64,000 nucleotides of DNA, taken from Rhinolophus ferrumequinum. Lineage: Eukaryota; Chordata; Mammalia; Chiroptera; Rhinolophidae. The translations under genes were made by a program, and so were the position numbers. Under the pieces are notes generated by a model. That model was not told where the DNA came from, ran no database searches, and was given only the letters and a program-made list of their open reading frames with translations. The stretch covers positions 28,367,331-28,431,330 of the forward strand of contig NC_046304.1 in the NCBI RefSeq assembly GCF_004115265.2, given 5' to 3'. This document shows, in pieces, positions 25,370 to 38,100 of the stretch. Numbering within the stretch: position 1 is the stretch's first letter; the number at the start of each line of letters is the position of its first letter.

Positions 25370-26000
25370 AGCTATTAAAGAAATAATTCAACCAAGTAAT
25401 TTTGAAGATCTCATTGTCTTTCTTGAGTGATTCATGAATCAAGCAGCATCCCATTTAGCAAGTAGAGAGGTGCTCCAGAAAAGCTGTACAATATGGAAGG
25501 CTTTTATAGGCAGAAACTGGGCAGGACAAGAAAATTATTAGCAAAAGAAAAGATTGTTTCATCAAATATATGGTGATGGAAGGAGAACTGACTCCGGGTG
25601 GTGAACACACAATGGGATTTATAGATGATGTAATGCAGAATTGTACACCTGAAATCTATGTAATTTTATTAACAATTGTCACCCCAATAAATTAAAAAAA
25701 AGAAAAAAAAGAAAAAAAGAAAAGATTGTTTCAGCCAAGGCTACCTTCCCTTAGGGAAGGGGGTGTGTCTTATCAGGCAGATTACCTTAGCTTCCTTTGC
25801 GTGGAGGAGACGGCCTCCTTGACAGATGACCTCATTGGTATTGACGAGAAAATTACAGAATGACAAAGATGACATTCCTGAAGAAGGTTGAAACTGCAAT
25901 TAGGTCAGGTGTTAAGTCTACGTTCAGTGTCAGGGGCTTTAGCACAAGTGACTCCATTTGGGGCCTGTGGTTCTCTCTTGAACAGTAGTCACCTGTGATT
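25370..26000. mobile_element. LTR-like fossil repeat, copy B
   Basis: Same orientation and phrase order as copy A at 24440-24900. Interrupted by a young L1 insertion at 25562-25714, so it is older than that. The pair could be two LTRs of one element or two separate insertions. Broken. Confidence 0.4.
25562..25714 (+). mobile_element. Young bat L1 3' end, 5' truncated, with 19-bp target duplication
   Basis: About 150 bases of L1 3' UTR (tatggtgatggaaggagaac, then ggtgaacacac and caattgtcaccccaataaat) plus an A-rich tail. Flanked by an exact 19-base duplication, 25543-25561 and 25715-25733 (aaaagaaaagattgtttca). Confidence 0.9.
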
Positions 26001-26639
26001 GTTCCATAGTGAGTTGTGGGTCCTACATCAACCCAAACACGCTTTTCTGCTCTGCAGCATTCAAAACCAAAGACACTGCCCCTACATTAGTCCCGTTCAC
26101 AGTCCGTTTTAGTCAAGGTTCTTCAGGAAACTGATGATACCAATCCACAAAATGAGACAGACCCTTCACACTGTACCCCCTGGTTTCAAGTTTCTTGGTT
26201 TTGCCCTTCCCAAACGTGGACCACCTTCTTGGTGACCAGAGGTATAAGAGTTACTCGCTGCTGTCCCCGCATAATCCTTCCTCTTGGGGACAGCTTTGAG
26301 GCCAATGGGTGAAGCTCAGACTGATGGAAATCTGAGCTTGGTTCAGCATCAAAATCTGACCCAGAACTCTTTTAGTTTCATTTTAGCTATTACAGATAAC
26401 AATAACCGAGGCATTGTGTATTTTGTGTCTTTCTTACCATTTGCATTTCATATGCATTCAGTAAACCAACTCCCTGGGAGTTGCTAATTTTTACCGTTAA
26501 CAACTTAGCTTGCACAGCTTCTCCTCCAGACCCTGGGTGACCACGTGGCCACCCGGGAATCAAAGGTTCCTTATGTCCCACCCTTTCATTCTTAATCTTC
26601 CCAAACCACGTTTCAGTGGACAAGGGCCATGAGCAAACC

Positions 26640-27290
26640 CCACATTTTCTGACACCAAAAGAGCTGTTAATACTCATAGTACTTCTAATACCAAATATGT
26701 GTGGATTTTCCACACCAACAACCAATTCTGTGACTCTAAGACCAACTAGGTGTCTTACAATTCAATTACATTCTGATTGTAACTACTCAGAGTTAGCATC
26801 AGACTCCACAGGTTTAAGGGCTCAATCCACAAGACTGCCCTCCCTTCAGACACTAATCCCAAATGGGGTGGCTGGGGTACCCACACTTCTGTCCAACTTG
26901 GCTACAAATTCTGGGGTTGCTACTCCAACCCCTCCAAGAATCGATAATTAAGTACAGCAACTCACTCAGGAAAAGTGCTTTACTTACTATTACTGCTTTA
27001 CTATGTTAAAAAAAAATAAATAACAGACCTGAATGGAGTCATTTTGTCCCAACAACAGCAAACCAACACTTAATTGCAGTATTCAACCTCTCCCAAGAAT
27101 ATGTCCTTTAAACAGTACATCTGAAACCTCCTGATTAGCTAGTAATCTGCATAATAAACCCCTGCAGTTCCCTTAACCCAAAAAGATGTCCCAGACTGAA
27201 ACAATCCCTTCTTTTCTTTTGCTAGATGGGAAGCAGCCTGATTCATGAATCACTTAATAAAGCCAATTAGATCTTCAAATTTACTCAGAA

Positions 27291-27321
<31 letters not shown>

Positions 27322-27690
27322 TTATAAAGCACACAACTCAGGACCAGTTAAATGGAAGGAAGAGATGTATAAGGCAAGCTTCGGGAGAAGCTTGGAGCTT
27401 CCATGCCCTCTCAGGGCATGCCACCCTCCCCTTTCCTTCTGGCCGTCTCTCCTTCCAGGCAGAATGAACAAACGTGTGCGCTGCTCCAAGGTTTGTCCAC
27501 TGGGAGGATTTCTCTTCACCACCACCTTTCAGGGCTCTCAGAGAGGGGCTGTAGTGCTGTCGCTCTCCACTTTCAGGCGATGCATGCACATCATACAGAA
27601 CTATCTGTAAATCAAGCCTGAGACTGTTCTTCCTCCGTCAACGATCACAGGGAATTCCCCACGAAGGCAAGGGTGTGGGTTGAGAGAATG
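26640..27690 (-). mobile_element. ERVL/MLT2-like LTR sequence (fossil)
   Basis: aagcacacaactcaggacca, gagcttccatgccctctcag and the left-hand stretch around acagcaactcactcaggaaa read like antisense ERVL-type LTR text. It is interrupted by a pure T run at 27291-27317. Broken, old. Family assignment is tentative. Confidence 0.4.
27291..27317. repeat. Poly(T) run
   Basis: 27 uninterrupted T. It may mark the tail of a minus-strand retroposed insertion, but no body could be delimited. Confidence 0.9.
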
Positions 27691-27929
27691 TAACGTAAAA
27701 GGAAGAGGGGCCCTGGGCAAGTCTGGAAATTGGTTCCAGGATCTTAGGGCAAGCGATTCACCTCCTCAGGCAGGGGTGGGAGGGCTGCCTCTAGGGGCAA
27801 AAATGGTTTGAGATCCCTCACTTCTTTGGAATCTGCCCATACGACCCATCCTAATCTTCACACTTGCATTCTGTTCCAACCGATGCCCTGACTTCTAACA
27901 AAAGAGACCCTGTGAGGTTGGGAACTCAG

Positions 27930-28280
27930 TTTGTGTTGTAAACCAATGCCCAAAGGACTCACAAGACTCAGTGACTAGTTATACTCACAGCTAAACTATT
28001 TCCAGCAAAGGATACCCAAGCAGAAGCAGCACTGAGGGAGTCCAGGGGAATCCAATCCAGGCCTTTCATGTTATTGTCCAAGGGCACACAGGATGCTGTC
28101 TCCCACGCTGAACCACAGGGACAGTGTGCAGTGCCTCTGCCCGAGGAAGCCTATTTTAGTCTTAGGCCAGAAGGGGCTGGTCATGAACGTATAACCTGCT
28201 ATTAACTCCCCACATTCTGCAGGAACAGACTTTGATTGGTTTTCAGAATCTCAGCCCCACACTCGAAGCGGTAGTGTTTC
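27930..28280 (-). mobile_element. MLT2-like LTR (ERVL fossil), antisense
   Basis: aaaggactcacaagactcag followed by ttatactcacagctaaacta and agcaaaggatacccaagcag is the antisense text of an MLT2-type LTR. Old, broken. Confidence 0.5.
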
Positions 28281-28369
28281 TTTCAGAGCCATCATAGAAG
28301 TTGTCAGATTCCTTATGCAGACTCTGAGCCACGAATTAAAATTTCAAAGTCTCAAACTCATCATTTCAA

Positions 28370-28860
28370 TTTTAAAGAAATGTTGTAATCTTTTGACTAA
28401 ACAATTATGCTTTTAGGAATTTATTTTAAGAAAATAGTAAGGATGTACATAAAAATATAACACTCGGGGTGAATCACCAGAGCACTGTTCATAATGGCGA
28501 TAAACTAGAAATTGCATGCAGGACACAATTGGGCATTTGGTACATAAATTATAGTACATCCATGAAATGGAATCCCCGCAGCCATTAAAAATGTTACAGA
28601 AGAACATTTATTGACATGAAAAGGTGTTGTGGACATACTGATATGTGAACAAAGTAGACAGTAAAATTACATAGTAATGATTCCATTTGTGTAAAAAAAA
28701 ATATATGTATATATAGCAAAAAAAGACTGCCAAGGATATACACACGAGGGGTAGCCGTGTATATCCCCAGGGAGGGAATATATGGGTGTTTATTTTTTTC
28801 TGTTTCCCTCCCCACCCCAAAAATCACATAATTTGCTTTTGTAATAAGAAAAAGTTAATG
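28370..28860 (+). repeat. Old L1 (L1M) 3' portion
   Basis: agagcactgttcataatggc, aattatagtacatccatgaa, gcagccattaaaaatgttac and gtaatgattccatttgtgta give a clear L1M 3' end. Its antisense strand supplies the candidate SCPEP1 poly(A) signal. Confidence 0.8.
28789..28794 (-). terminator. Candidate SCPEP1 polyadenylation signal AATAAA
   Basis: First canonical AATAAA on the minus strand after the SCPEP1 stop, which would give a 3' UTR of roughly 330 nt. It lies inside an old L1M remnant in the opposite orientation. A second AATAAA occurs near 28606. Which one is used cannot be decided from sequence. Confidence 0.35.
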
Positions 28861-29107
28861 TAGTGAACACCTTCATTCTGACTAAAACAAATCCATTAAA
28901 AAAAAAAATCTCATTTTGTTTTCAAAAGCAGAAGTGATTTCCAAGTTGCCACAGAGGCAGAGTTTGTTCTCTGTGGAAGCTGGCAGAAACCTTCCCGATC
29001 ACAGCCCACGTGAGAGTCCAGGGGAGAATGGTTTTTCCTACAGCTCCAGGTGCTCCCTTCAGGTCCGTGCCCCGAGGCCGCGCAGCTCACCTCCAGCCCA
29101 GTCCGTC

Positions 29108-29170
29108 CTACTCTTGCGCAGTCACCAGTTTCATCATCTTCAGAGCCATGTCCCCTTGGTCAGAAGGAAC
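29108..29170 (-). CDS. SCPEP1: SCPEP1 coding exon 13 (C-terminus and stop)
   Basis: Encodes the last 20 residues, [20 protein letters not shown], then TAG. The acceptor is TTCTAG|GTTCC. It sits 3450 bases beyond exon 12 and was located by matching the human C-terminus. VPSDQ completes the S10 signature after the catalytic His. Confidence 0.95.
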   Translation of the reverse strand, partial: VPSDQGDMALKMMKLVTAQE

Positions 29171-32100
29171 CTAGAACCAAGCAGTAGCTGCGTTAGTGCT
29201 CCTGGCTGTTCCTGGCGCTGAGTTCCGGGGGGATATCCTGAAACCTCACTCCCAGGAAGAGTGCCCGCTCTGTGACAGGAGCCTGGGAGGACAAAAGCTC
29301 TTCTGGGAGAAGTTGGGGGTTAGGAAAAGAACCTTCTCCTAAATTTAGGGATGATACATTGATTTTTTTTTTTAATTTATTGGGGTGACAACTGTTAGTA
29401 AAATTACATAGATTTCAGGTGTACAATTCTGTAATACATCATCTATAAATCCCATTGTGTGTTCACCACCCAGAGTCAGTTCTCCTTCCATCACCATACA
29501 TTTGATACATTGATTTCTTTATACGGGCTCTCTGTACTCATTATGGTACTAGGACCCAGCCTATTCAAGGAAGAGGGACAATTCTAAACATTTTATGGAA
29601 TTCTCTGTGTAGGCAACATTCCAGACTGGGAATGGAGTAGAAAAATGGCTGGAGAGGGAAGCTAACAGCAAAGCTGTAAACAAATACAAACAAGGCAACA
29701 AGACCCTTTGTTTGGGTGGCATTGTTTTTGTACTGTTATTCTACTTTGTTTTGTTTCTCCCTTAAGAGTTTTTGAATAATTCCTATAAAAAAAAAAAAAA
29801 ATCTCCTTCCCACACACCATGAAAAGGCAGGGACAGAGGCCTGGGTTTCTCCTCTGCACAGACTGGGGTAGAGAGTAAATGGCTCCAGGTTCTCTGTGGC
29901 ACACCCCTGTCCCTGACTGTCCTGAGAAGCAGGGGTTTACCAAAAGGACATTTAATGAACTGGAGGGGAAGTGGTTGGGGGATGATTTAAATACCGTCTC
30001 CAAGAGCTATTTTAAGGCTGCCCCCAACTGCTCTCTCTTTCTTTCGGCCACAAACCAGGGGGAAATGGGCCTGAACTCCAGCTCACCAGCGAGCAAGCAA
30101 GCATGGGATGAACAGCTTCCTCCTTTGCCTCCTACCTGCCTCCGCAACGACCCCTCTCTAGTAATACACAGTCTTGTGCTCTACCAGACAATGTGTGCCC
30201 AACATTGACGGGTCTCAGACACTCAGATGGAACAAAATGCCCTTGTAACCCTGTGTCCTGCTGCCTTGCTCATTCTCCCTTCAGATCACGTGTTTTGTGT
30301 GTGTGTGTGTGTTTAAATTAAATTTATTGGGGTGACAATGGTTAGTAAAATTACACGGGTTTCAAGTGCACAATTCTATAATACATCATCGATGTATCAC
30401 ATTGTGTGCTCACCACCCAGAGTCAGTTCTCCTTCCATCGGCATATATTTGACTCCCTTTTATCTTCTACCATCGACCCTCCCTTCTTACCCTTTGGTAA
30501 CCACTAAACTGTTGTTTGTGTCCATTAGTTTTTGTTTCTTAAAAGGAAGTGGGCTACTTCTTCCTTCCAGTTTCTTAAAGGAAGTTGTTGTCTTCTCTCC
30601 CTCATTGCTCATTCATTTGCCCCCACCTTTCCATGCTGGCTTTGGAGCCTGCCATTCACTGAAAATGCTTGCCACAGTCACCGACGGTATCAAGTGTACC
30701 CAAATCATCACTTACATTTCAGTCCTTTATCTGGGTTGTCAGCAGCATTTAACGTCACTGACCCCTCTCTGCTTGAGAATGCCATATGTCCCTGGGTTCC
30801 TTCCTGCTTTTCTGGCGGCTTCTTTCTCAGGTCTCATCTGGGGGGGTCCTTCTTTTGCCTCCTATCTCTTAAGTACTAGTGTACCCGGTGCCCTGTCCCC
30901 CCGGCCTTTTCCATATTTGACTCCCAAATCTCTGTCTCCAAGGACAAACATTTGACTCCGGACTCACATATACAGAGTTCAGGTGTCCAGTTGCCTATGG
31001 ACAACCCACTTGCTCTTCTCCAGGCAAACAGTCACTAGGTCCTGCCCATTCTCCCTTCTAAAACTTATCAAATCCCTCTACCTCTCCCCTTTCTGGATTA
31101 TCATAAAAAGCCTCTTAAATTGGCTCTGCCCCAGTCTTGTCCCTGCTAGAATGTTATTTCTTAGACAATCTAGAAATTGTACTCCGTTGCTTAAAACCCT
31201 TCAACGGTAACCCCATCGGAGGTCCTTAAGGGGATGTGCCAAGTCTCCCTTCCCAGTCTCATCTCCCCAGGGCCCCCCGAGGCCTCAGTTGTCTGAAGGC
31301 TCCTCTGCACCTGCACACTGTCCTTGTTTGCATACCTTCTCGTCTTCACCTAGGTAACTCCAGCCCATCTTCCAGTGCCTAGTCTTCCAGACCCCCAAGC
31401 CTGAGTTGGGCCCCCTTCCCTGGGTCAATCCCCATCTTAGCATTTCTCACCCCATGTCATTAGAGTCTCTTTGCCTGTCTGCCCCTCTGGCCTGTGAGCT
31501 TGAGGACAGAGAAGGTGCACCATCCATCTGTGTCCTCCTAGTACCTGGCACGGTGACTAGCAGTCCCAAGACACTCAAATGTTTGTTCAACAAATAAAGG
31601 ATGCCAAAGGAAAACTCTGGTTTCTCTTAAAGTGTTCAGTATCTTCACCTCAGGGATGTTCGTAAGGGGAAACTAAAGGTCAGAGAGGTTAAGACTGCAT
31701 TGCCTGTGGTTAGACAACTAATAAATATTATGAAACCGGGTCTACCAGATAGCTCAACTCCCCTTCCTTGTTATCAGGGTATCTCAACCTTGATACTACT
31801 GACATTTGGGGCTGGACAGTTCCTTGTTGGGGGTGCTGTCCTGTGTATGGTGGAATATTTATCAGGATCCCTGGCCTCTACCCACTAGATACCAGTAGTA
31901 CCCTTCCCCAAGCTATGCCAACCAAAAATGTCTCCAGAGATTGCCAGAGTCTCCTGAGGACAAAATTGACCCCCGCGGAGAACCACTAATGACCCTAAGG
32001 AATGGCTTGTGGGTGGGAGACTTGGCCCCTCCCCCAAATCTTTCAACACCTCCTCAGTCATCCAAGTAAACACACTTCGTGCTTCCTGTGTCAACAGAGC

Positions 32101-35100
32101 TTTAAGACCAGTCGCCTTAGGCCCACTGTCCTGCCAGATGGTTGTCCCTCAGTCCCTTCTCTATGGAGATTTTGTCCTGGGCACATGGGAGCCACGGGGG
32201 GCGGGCAGGCCAGAGGACGCCTTAGTGTCCCTCCGAACTAATACCTGACAAGAAACCATAATCCCGTGAAGAAGAGAGACCGTGTGTTTAAGTGGCCAGA
32301 CCAAAGTGTAACCATGAGGGAAGCACCTGGGCCCTTCTGCCTCCTGGTATTCCTCCCTTTGGCAACTTGGCAGGGGCATGGGTGTACGTAATAGATTCAG
32401 CCCTCCACCATCTCCATCGACCCACAGAAAGCCACTCAACCAACATACAACCTGAGGGAAAATAGTGAGCTCGCTTTGCAAGTAATGGCAGAATTTTGTT
32501 AGAGACCTCGAAACACTCCAAGGCCCAAAGCAAAGACCAAACCAGGCAGTGCACCCACACATCAACTCCCTGTGGCTTCCCGCTCAGAACTGAAAGTCTG
32601 GGACCAAAGTTGACTCTCACCATGTGTCCGGCTCTGAGAATCCAGTAGAAAGCTAGGTTCTTATGGGACTTGACAAAAGCAGACGTTTCAGAAGATTCAG
32701 GGTCACCGTACAGGGGCTTCCACTTCAGCTGATTGAATTTGGGCAGTTCTGTCCACTTCAGTTTCCGCACCCAGGCCTCCTGACCTGGTAAGAGGGACAA
32801 AGAAGGGCCTAGCATTAACTCCTAAGTAGAGTAGAAACAAAAATCTAGGTCCTATAACTTGGTGTTTCTCAAAGTGTAACGTGCATAAAACTCTCCCTTA
32901 TAAAAATGCAAATTCTGATTCAGTCGGTCTGTGGGAGTGGGGTGGGGGCTGAGATTCTGCGTTTCTAGCAAGCCCCCAGTGATACCCAGGAGAAACCTAA
33001 CAGCTGTGAAGCCTGACTACTCTGCCTCTGACTCTCCCATGGCCATATGCTCTGTAGGAAAGAAATCGGGGAGCTCTTGTCAGGAGGACTGAGAAGTCTC
33101 AGGGTTAGGAAACGGGAATCACCCAGCAGCAGTTTCTGGAAGAAACACAAACTTTTCATGTTGTCTTTAGTACCATTGGCTGACGTGTCACAAAAAAATA
33201 TTCAATCCTGTTGACTTTGAGAAACACATCACACCCAGCAGACCATGTGCCTTCATTGCCTGTGTGTTCCAAGAACCTGCCTCTGCGCCTCTACCTGGCT
33301 CTACTGAAACCAGAAGTGGGCACATGGTGACAGGCAGTATGACAGGAACTCCAAAAAGACCATTTCCCCTGGGTCTTCAGGTTTGCAGAGCCATTAGGGT
33401 TTAGTCTTAATTCACTTTGCAGTGCTTACCATCTACTGCGACACTGCTCAAAAACAAGGTTTTCCCTCAATCAAATAATCCATTTGCCCAATGGTCAAGA
33501 AAATGTCTCCTTTTATATTTTGCAGTGGGGGTGGGTACTGTTCTTTTCTTTAATTATACACGTAAGGGCCTCAAAAGCTGGATGGGCCCAGGCTTCTCTG
33601 GGGGTGGGGGTGGGGGGTGTGGTCACAGCTTCAGGCAGCTCCACCCTCTTCAAAAAGTCAAGGTCAGGGGTGGATGGATGTTAACCGGATACGGCTTTCC
33701 TCGCGGCATTTCAATGTCACAGACCCAAGACTGACGTGTCCGAGGCCAGTTCCCTTCTGGCTCAACTCACAACACGGCCTCCATGCGCCCCTCGGAGTGG
33801 CTTCCTACCCATGGTGTCCACAATGAGATCAAGCTGTCCATTGTACACGGTCACGTTGACCCCGGCGTCCAGCAACTCGTCCACAATGCTGACGACCGGC
33901 TTCATGAAGTCCTCCTCCATGTTCAGGAAGACGTTGTTAGCCTGGCCTACACAGGAGGAAGGAGAAAGCAGCAGCAGCTTGGCATCTGCCAGAACAAGAG
34001 GCCCCTTTCAGCCCAAAGCATCCTGGGCTCTGCGACCCTGACAAAACCCCTGTGTATCACCTAACGAAGACCGAACGCACAGATGCTTCGCCAACAAGCA
34101 CCAGCCGCCTGGGTGTCTGTCTGTGCCAGCGCTGGTCATGCAGAAAGGAAGCATAAACAGCACACGTGCCCGATTCACTCAAGGGCTATCGATGACAGCA
34201 ATGGCATCTGTCTGTGATGAGGAACTAAAACCTGGAGAAAGCCAGGGCCCGAGGAAACGGGGAGGCTTGGAAAATACTCATTAGGCTGGTCCTCTCAGGG
34301 AACAACCTGTACTTCCTGGCCAGTGTTAGTCTTCCTCCTTTCCTGAGTTATACCAGGGTCAAGTTTGAAGTGCTGAACAAGTGGGGCTACCCTAGCGATG
34401 CACCACGTCAGCCGCAGACTCAGTCAGAGCCAGCCCTCAGTGAAGCCCTGTGGGGAGGACTAGCCCCCGGCAAGAGATGAGCCGGTTACTACGCCTTCCC
34501 GCGGGATTCCTGACCACCATCAATACTGAGCCGTGACAAGGTCAATCGTGGCTACCATTTATTTTTATTTGCTAGTCGCCGTGCTAAGTAAGCACTTTAT
34601 AAGCAACAACCTATTTTGTCCTCAGCAGTACCCTGGGGGAGGTAAGGAGTCTTAACTTGCGCAACGGGTTAAAGAAAATGAGGCTCAGAGAAGATGAGAA
34701 ACACGCCTAGGGTTTGAACGCATGCCTGGCTGACTCCGAAGTATGTAGGCTTAACCACAAATTGGAACTCATGACACTGGGGGTACCGGCCAAGGACACC
34801 CAGATCATACAGACACACGTGGAGCCAAAGACAATTTTCTCTGTTAGTCACCATCTGCAAACATGTCGTCACCCGGCCCATCCAGCCACACTGGGCAGGG
34901 AGGAAGGGTCGCTATCACCAGAGAAGCTGGCGTGGGAAAACACTATCATAAAGACAACATGAGGGAGTTGGGCTGAAAACATGTGCTCTCAGGAGTTTGA
35001 GCTGGACTTTCCTCCCGCGATGATCACCCCCTGTTCTCAGTGTCACGACAGATCCCCACAGTTGGTCCCATCCCTTATAGCTCTGACACCACATTCTTTT

Positions 35101-38100
35101 TATTTGATCTAATTAACTTTTTCCTTTCATTTCTAGAAAACTCTAAGGGATGACGGGGAAATGAACACACGAGGTCTAGGATGGGTCCTCTGGGGAATAC
35201 AGGTTGGGAGCACAGCCCGTGTTCCCTGAGGAAGCCAAAGCCACCGAGTCTTAGCTTCTCAGCATCCGTCAAGGGGCCACCCTACAAAAGCCTCCAGATC
35301 ACAACTTTCGGGTATTTTGGACACAAACGAAACCCTCCTCAGCTTGGAGTGTTCCCCCTCCAGGAGAGTGGGCATTCCACTTGCTCAAGGCCTCTCCATA
35401 GGACTAAACAGGGACTTACGTAAGATTTGTACCTGACCTTGGTCTTTGAGGAATCCAGTACGTCCTCACTATGGCCCTCAGGCCAGAATATAGTAGACAC
35501 CTGCGCCACATCCAGAATCAGAAGGCCTGGGGAGGCTGGCCAGAGAGAACTGGTCAAACCTGTCCCCGAGGACCTTTGTCTAGAAGTCACACCTGCAACC
35601 AATTGGCCTTGGGCATGGCTTTTTGAAATCTCAATTTGTTATTATGGAAAACTTCAACCGCATACAAAAGTAAAGAGAAGATTATGACGCCCCTCACGTA
35701 CCCACAACTGGCTTCCACAGTTACCCACTCGTAACCAACCGTTTCAGTTCTCTCCCAATCAACCCCTTATTCTGAACCAAATTTGGCATGTTATTCAATA
35801 ACTGGATTTGTTTGCTCATCTATAAAATGTGGGTAACACTGTTGTACCAGCAATGTACTATCACCACCGCCAAAACCCATTCTACAAATTAAAGCCTTTG
35901 AATTTGCACCTTTCTTCGCCACCCCCCCCCCCCAACTCTACACATGGCACTGAATTAGGTCCCGTAAATTACCTCCCCAGGAGCAATCCTCAGGAATAAT
36001 TCCGAGCTTCTTTCTGATGGGACCATTCATGAGCTGATTTAAGGAGTCCTGATGTAGGTGTCTCAAGTGGCGTTGGGAAAGATGAACTAAAAGAAACTGG
36101 TACAGGGTGAGTCCAAGGAGTGGAAATAAGACCAAGAGGACATCTTTTCCACACTGCTGGCGAAGCTGTGCCTAAGAAGGGGGCTTTCAGCGGGAAAATG
36201 GAAAATGTCACCTGGATTGATCCCAGAGGGAGGAAGCAAGTCAGAAACAGGTTGAAGGTGGAAAGGATTTATTAGCTTTGATTGCTGCAATTTAGGTACT
36301 GTGGGGCCACTGAGATTATTGAGCACGGCCAAAGGAAATCAGCTGAGATGTGGGATCTAGAGGACTCCTGCACCCTTTCTATGCCTCTTCTGGAGGGAGC
36401 ATGTCAGCATTTTGCCCCTGCAGTGAAGCTGGGTCAGCTGAAAGATAACCCAGTCCAGCCTGCAGGAGGGCTGGCTTTGTACTCCAGCTTGCAGAAGCTG
36501 GTTCCTGAACTTCAAACACACGAGCCTAAGTAAAAGAAGCCAGATGTTCAAAAGGCTACCTATTGCACGATGCCATTTCTATGAAAGGCTCTGAAAAAGG
36601 CAAGTCTGGAGACGCAGAAAGCAGATTAGTGGCTGCCTGGGGCTGGGAGTGGGGATGGGAATCAACAGCAAACAGACATGCGGGCATCTTTCTGGGGGGG
36701 TGGAAATGTTCTAGAACTGGGTTGTGGTGAGGATTGCATAACTCTGTGAATGTACTACCTACCATTGAATTATACACTTAAAATGGATGAACTTTATGGT
36801 ACATAAATTACACATCAATAAAGCTTTTTTAGTCCAGTGACAGACGGTTCCTAGACTTATTGTAAGGATCACTTTGTAAGGTATACAAATGTTGAATCAC
36901 TGGGTTGTACACCTGAAGCTGACACTGTATGTCAACTATAGTTTTGAAAAAATAAATAACGTAAGATTTTTAAAAAAATTGGTTTCGTGTTGCACGGAGG
37001 CCACAATACAGTCTGGCATCTTCAAGGCTCACTCACCTAGGTGGCTCTGGGTGAATTCCAGGCTCGACTTCATTGCAGACTTGGGAGAAATTTTAGTTAA
37101 GATGTTGTAGAAGTTCACCCCATCTGTGTTCTGAAATACAGAAGTATATTTTGGCTGTTTGTTTCATTTGTCCATTATCAAAGTTGCAAAATGGAAAGGC
37201 ACTTGGCCCTGCATCTTATCCAAGGGCAGCTTTATCTTTGTAAATCCGCTTGGACCAGAAAGAAATGCCTCTCTGCAGGTTCAGAGACCAGCTGTGTCAG
37301 CCCAGGCTCCTGGGGTTAGCAAGCAGACCGTATGAGTGGAGCTCAGATGCCGCAGGAGAAAACCACGGGTTTGTGTGTTAATTGACAGGGAGAACAGAGC
37401 TACAGAGGGTCCCACACACGGCATCCTCAGCCCATGCATTCTTTCCCCTGGCTCACTGGCATCAGAATACTGCTTGCCAAGAATCCAAACACTCACCTTG
37501 GCAAGGCATATTGTTGCTTATGGAATCCATACAGTCAGTCACGGGACCAGCAAGTCTTGCAGGGCTGGGTAGCCTTCTGACCCCGTCAGTGCTTAGACCC
37601 GTCAGATTTATCATTTAGCATGGTTTTGGGAGAGTCTCGGGATAGACCCCAATCCTGACACCACCACCCAGGGGCCCTTCATCCAAGAGAGAAAGCCAAC
37701 TGGGCTGGCCTCCAAGCCTGTCCTGTTACCTGCTCAATGATCATTTCCGCTTTCCCCCACAGCTGGGTGGCCGTCGTGTAGAGTCCCTTATTAACGGCAT
37801 CCAGGACTTGCTCTGCAACCTGAGACACCTCGGTCAGACCTTGGTCATCCAGAAGAGACTGGAATGCAAACCGAGAACAAAAAGGCCTCTTTGGTTTAGA
37901 AACACATTATCTCGCATTGATGGCTACAGTCAGGGATGGGTAACAGAAAGAATGAAAAGTAGAAAGGGGAATTTGCATACGAAAACATCTTATGTACATG
38001 TCACGTATTTATTATGAAAGCAAGACCGCAAAATGTTAACTGAGTCTAGATGGTGGGTGTACAGGTGTTCACGGTGATCTTTCAACTTTGCTACATATTT

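Noticed and set aside
1-28000. Search for AKAP1 exons, the next gene expected beyond SCPEP1
   Set aside because: No AKAP1-like coding sequence or CpG-island promoter was found; in human the gap is larger than the sequence available here.
30332-30955. 207-codon plus-strand open frame
   Set aside because: Runs across an antisense L1 tail into an L2 fragment, so it is chance.
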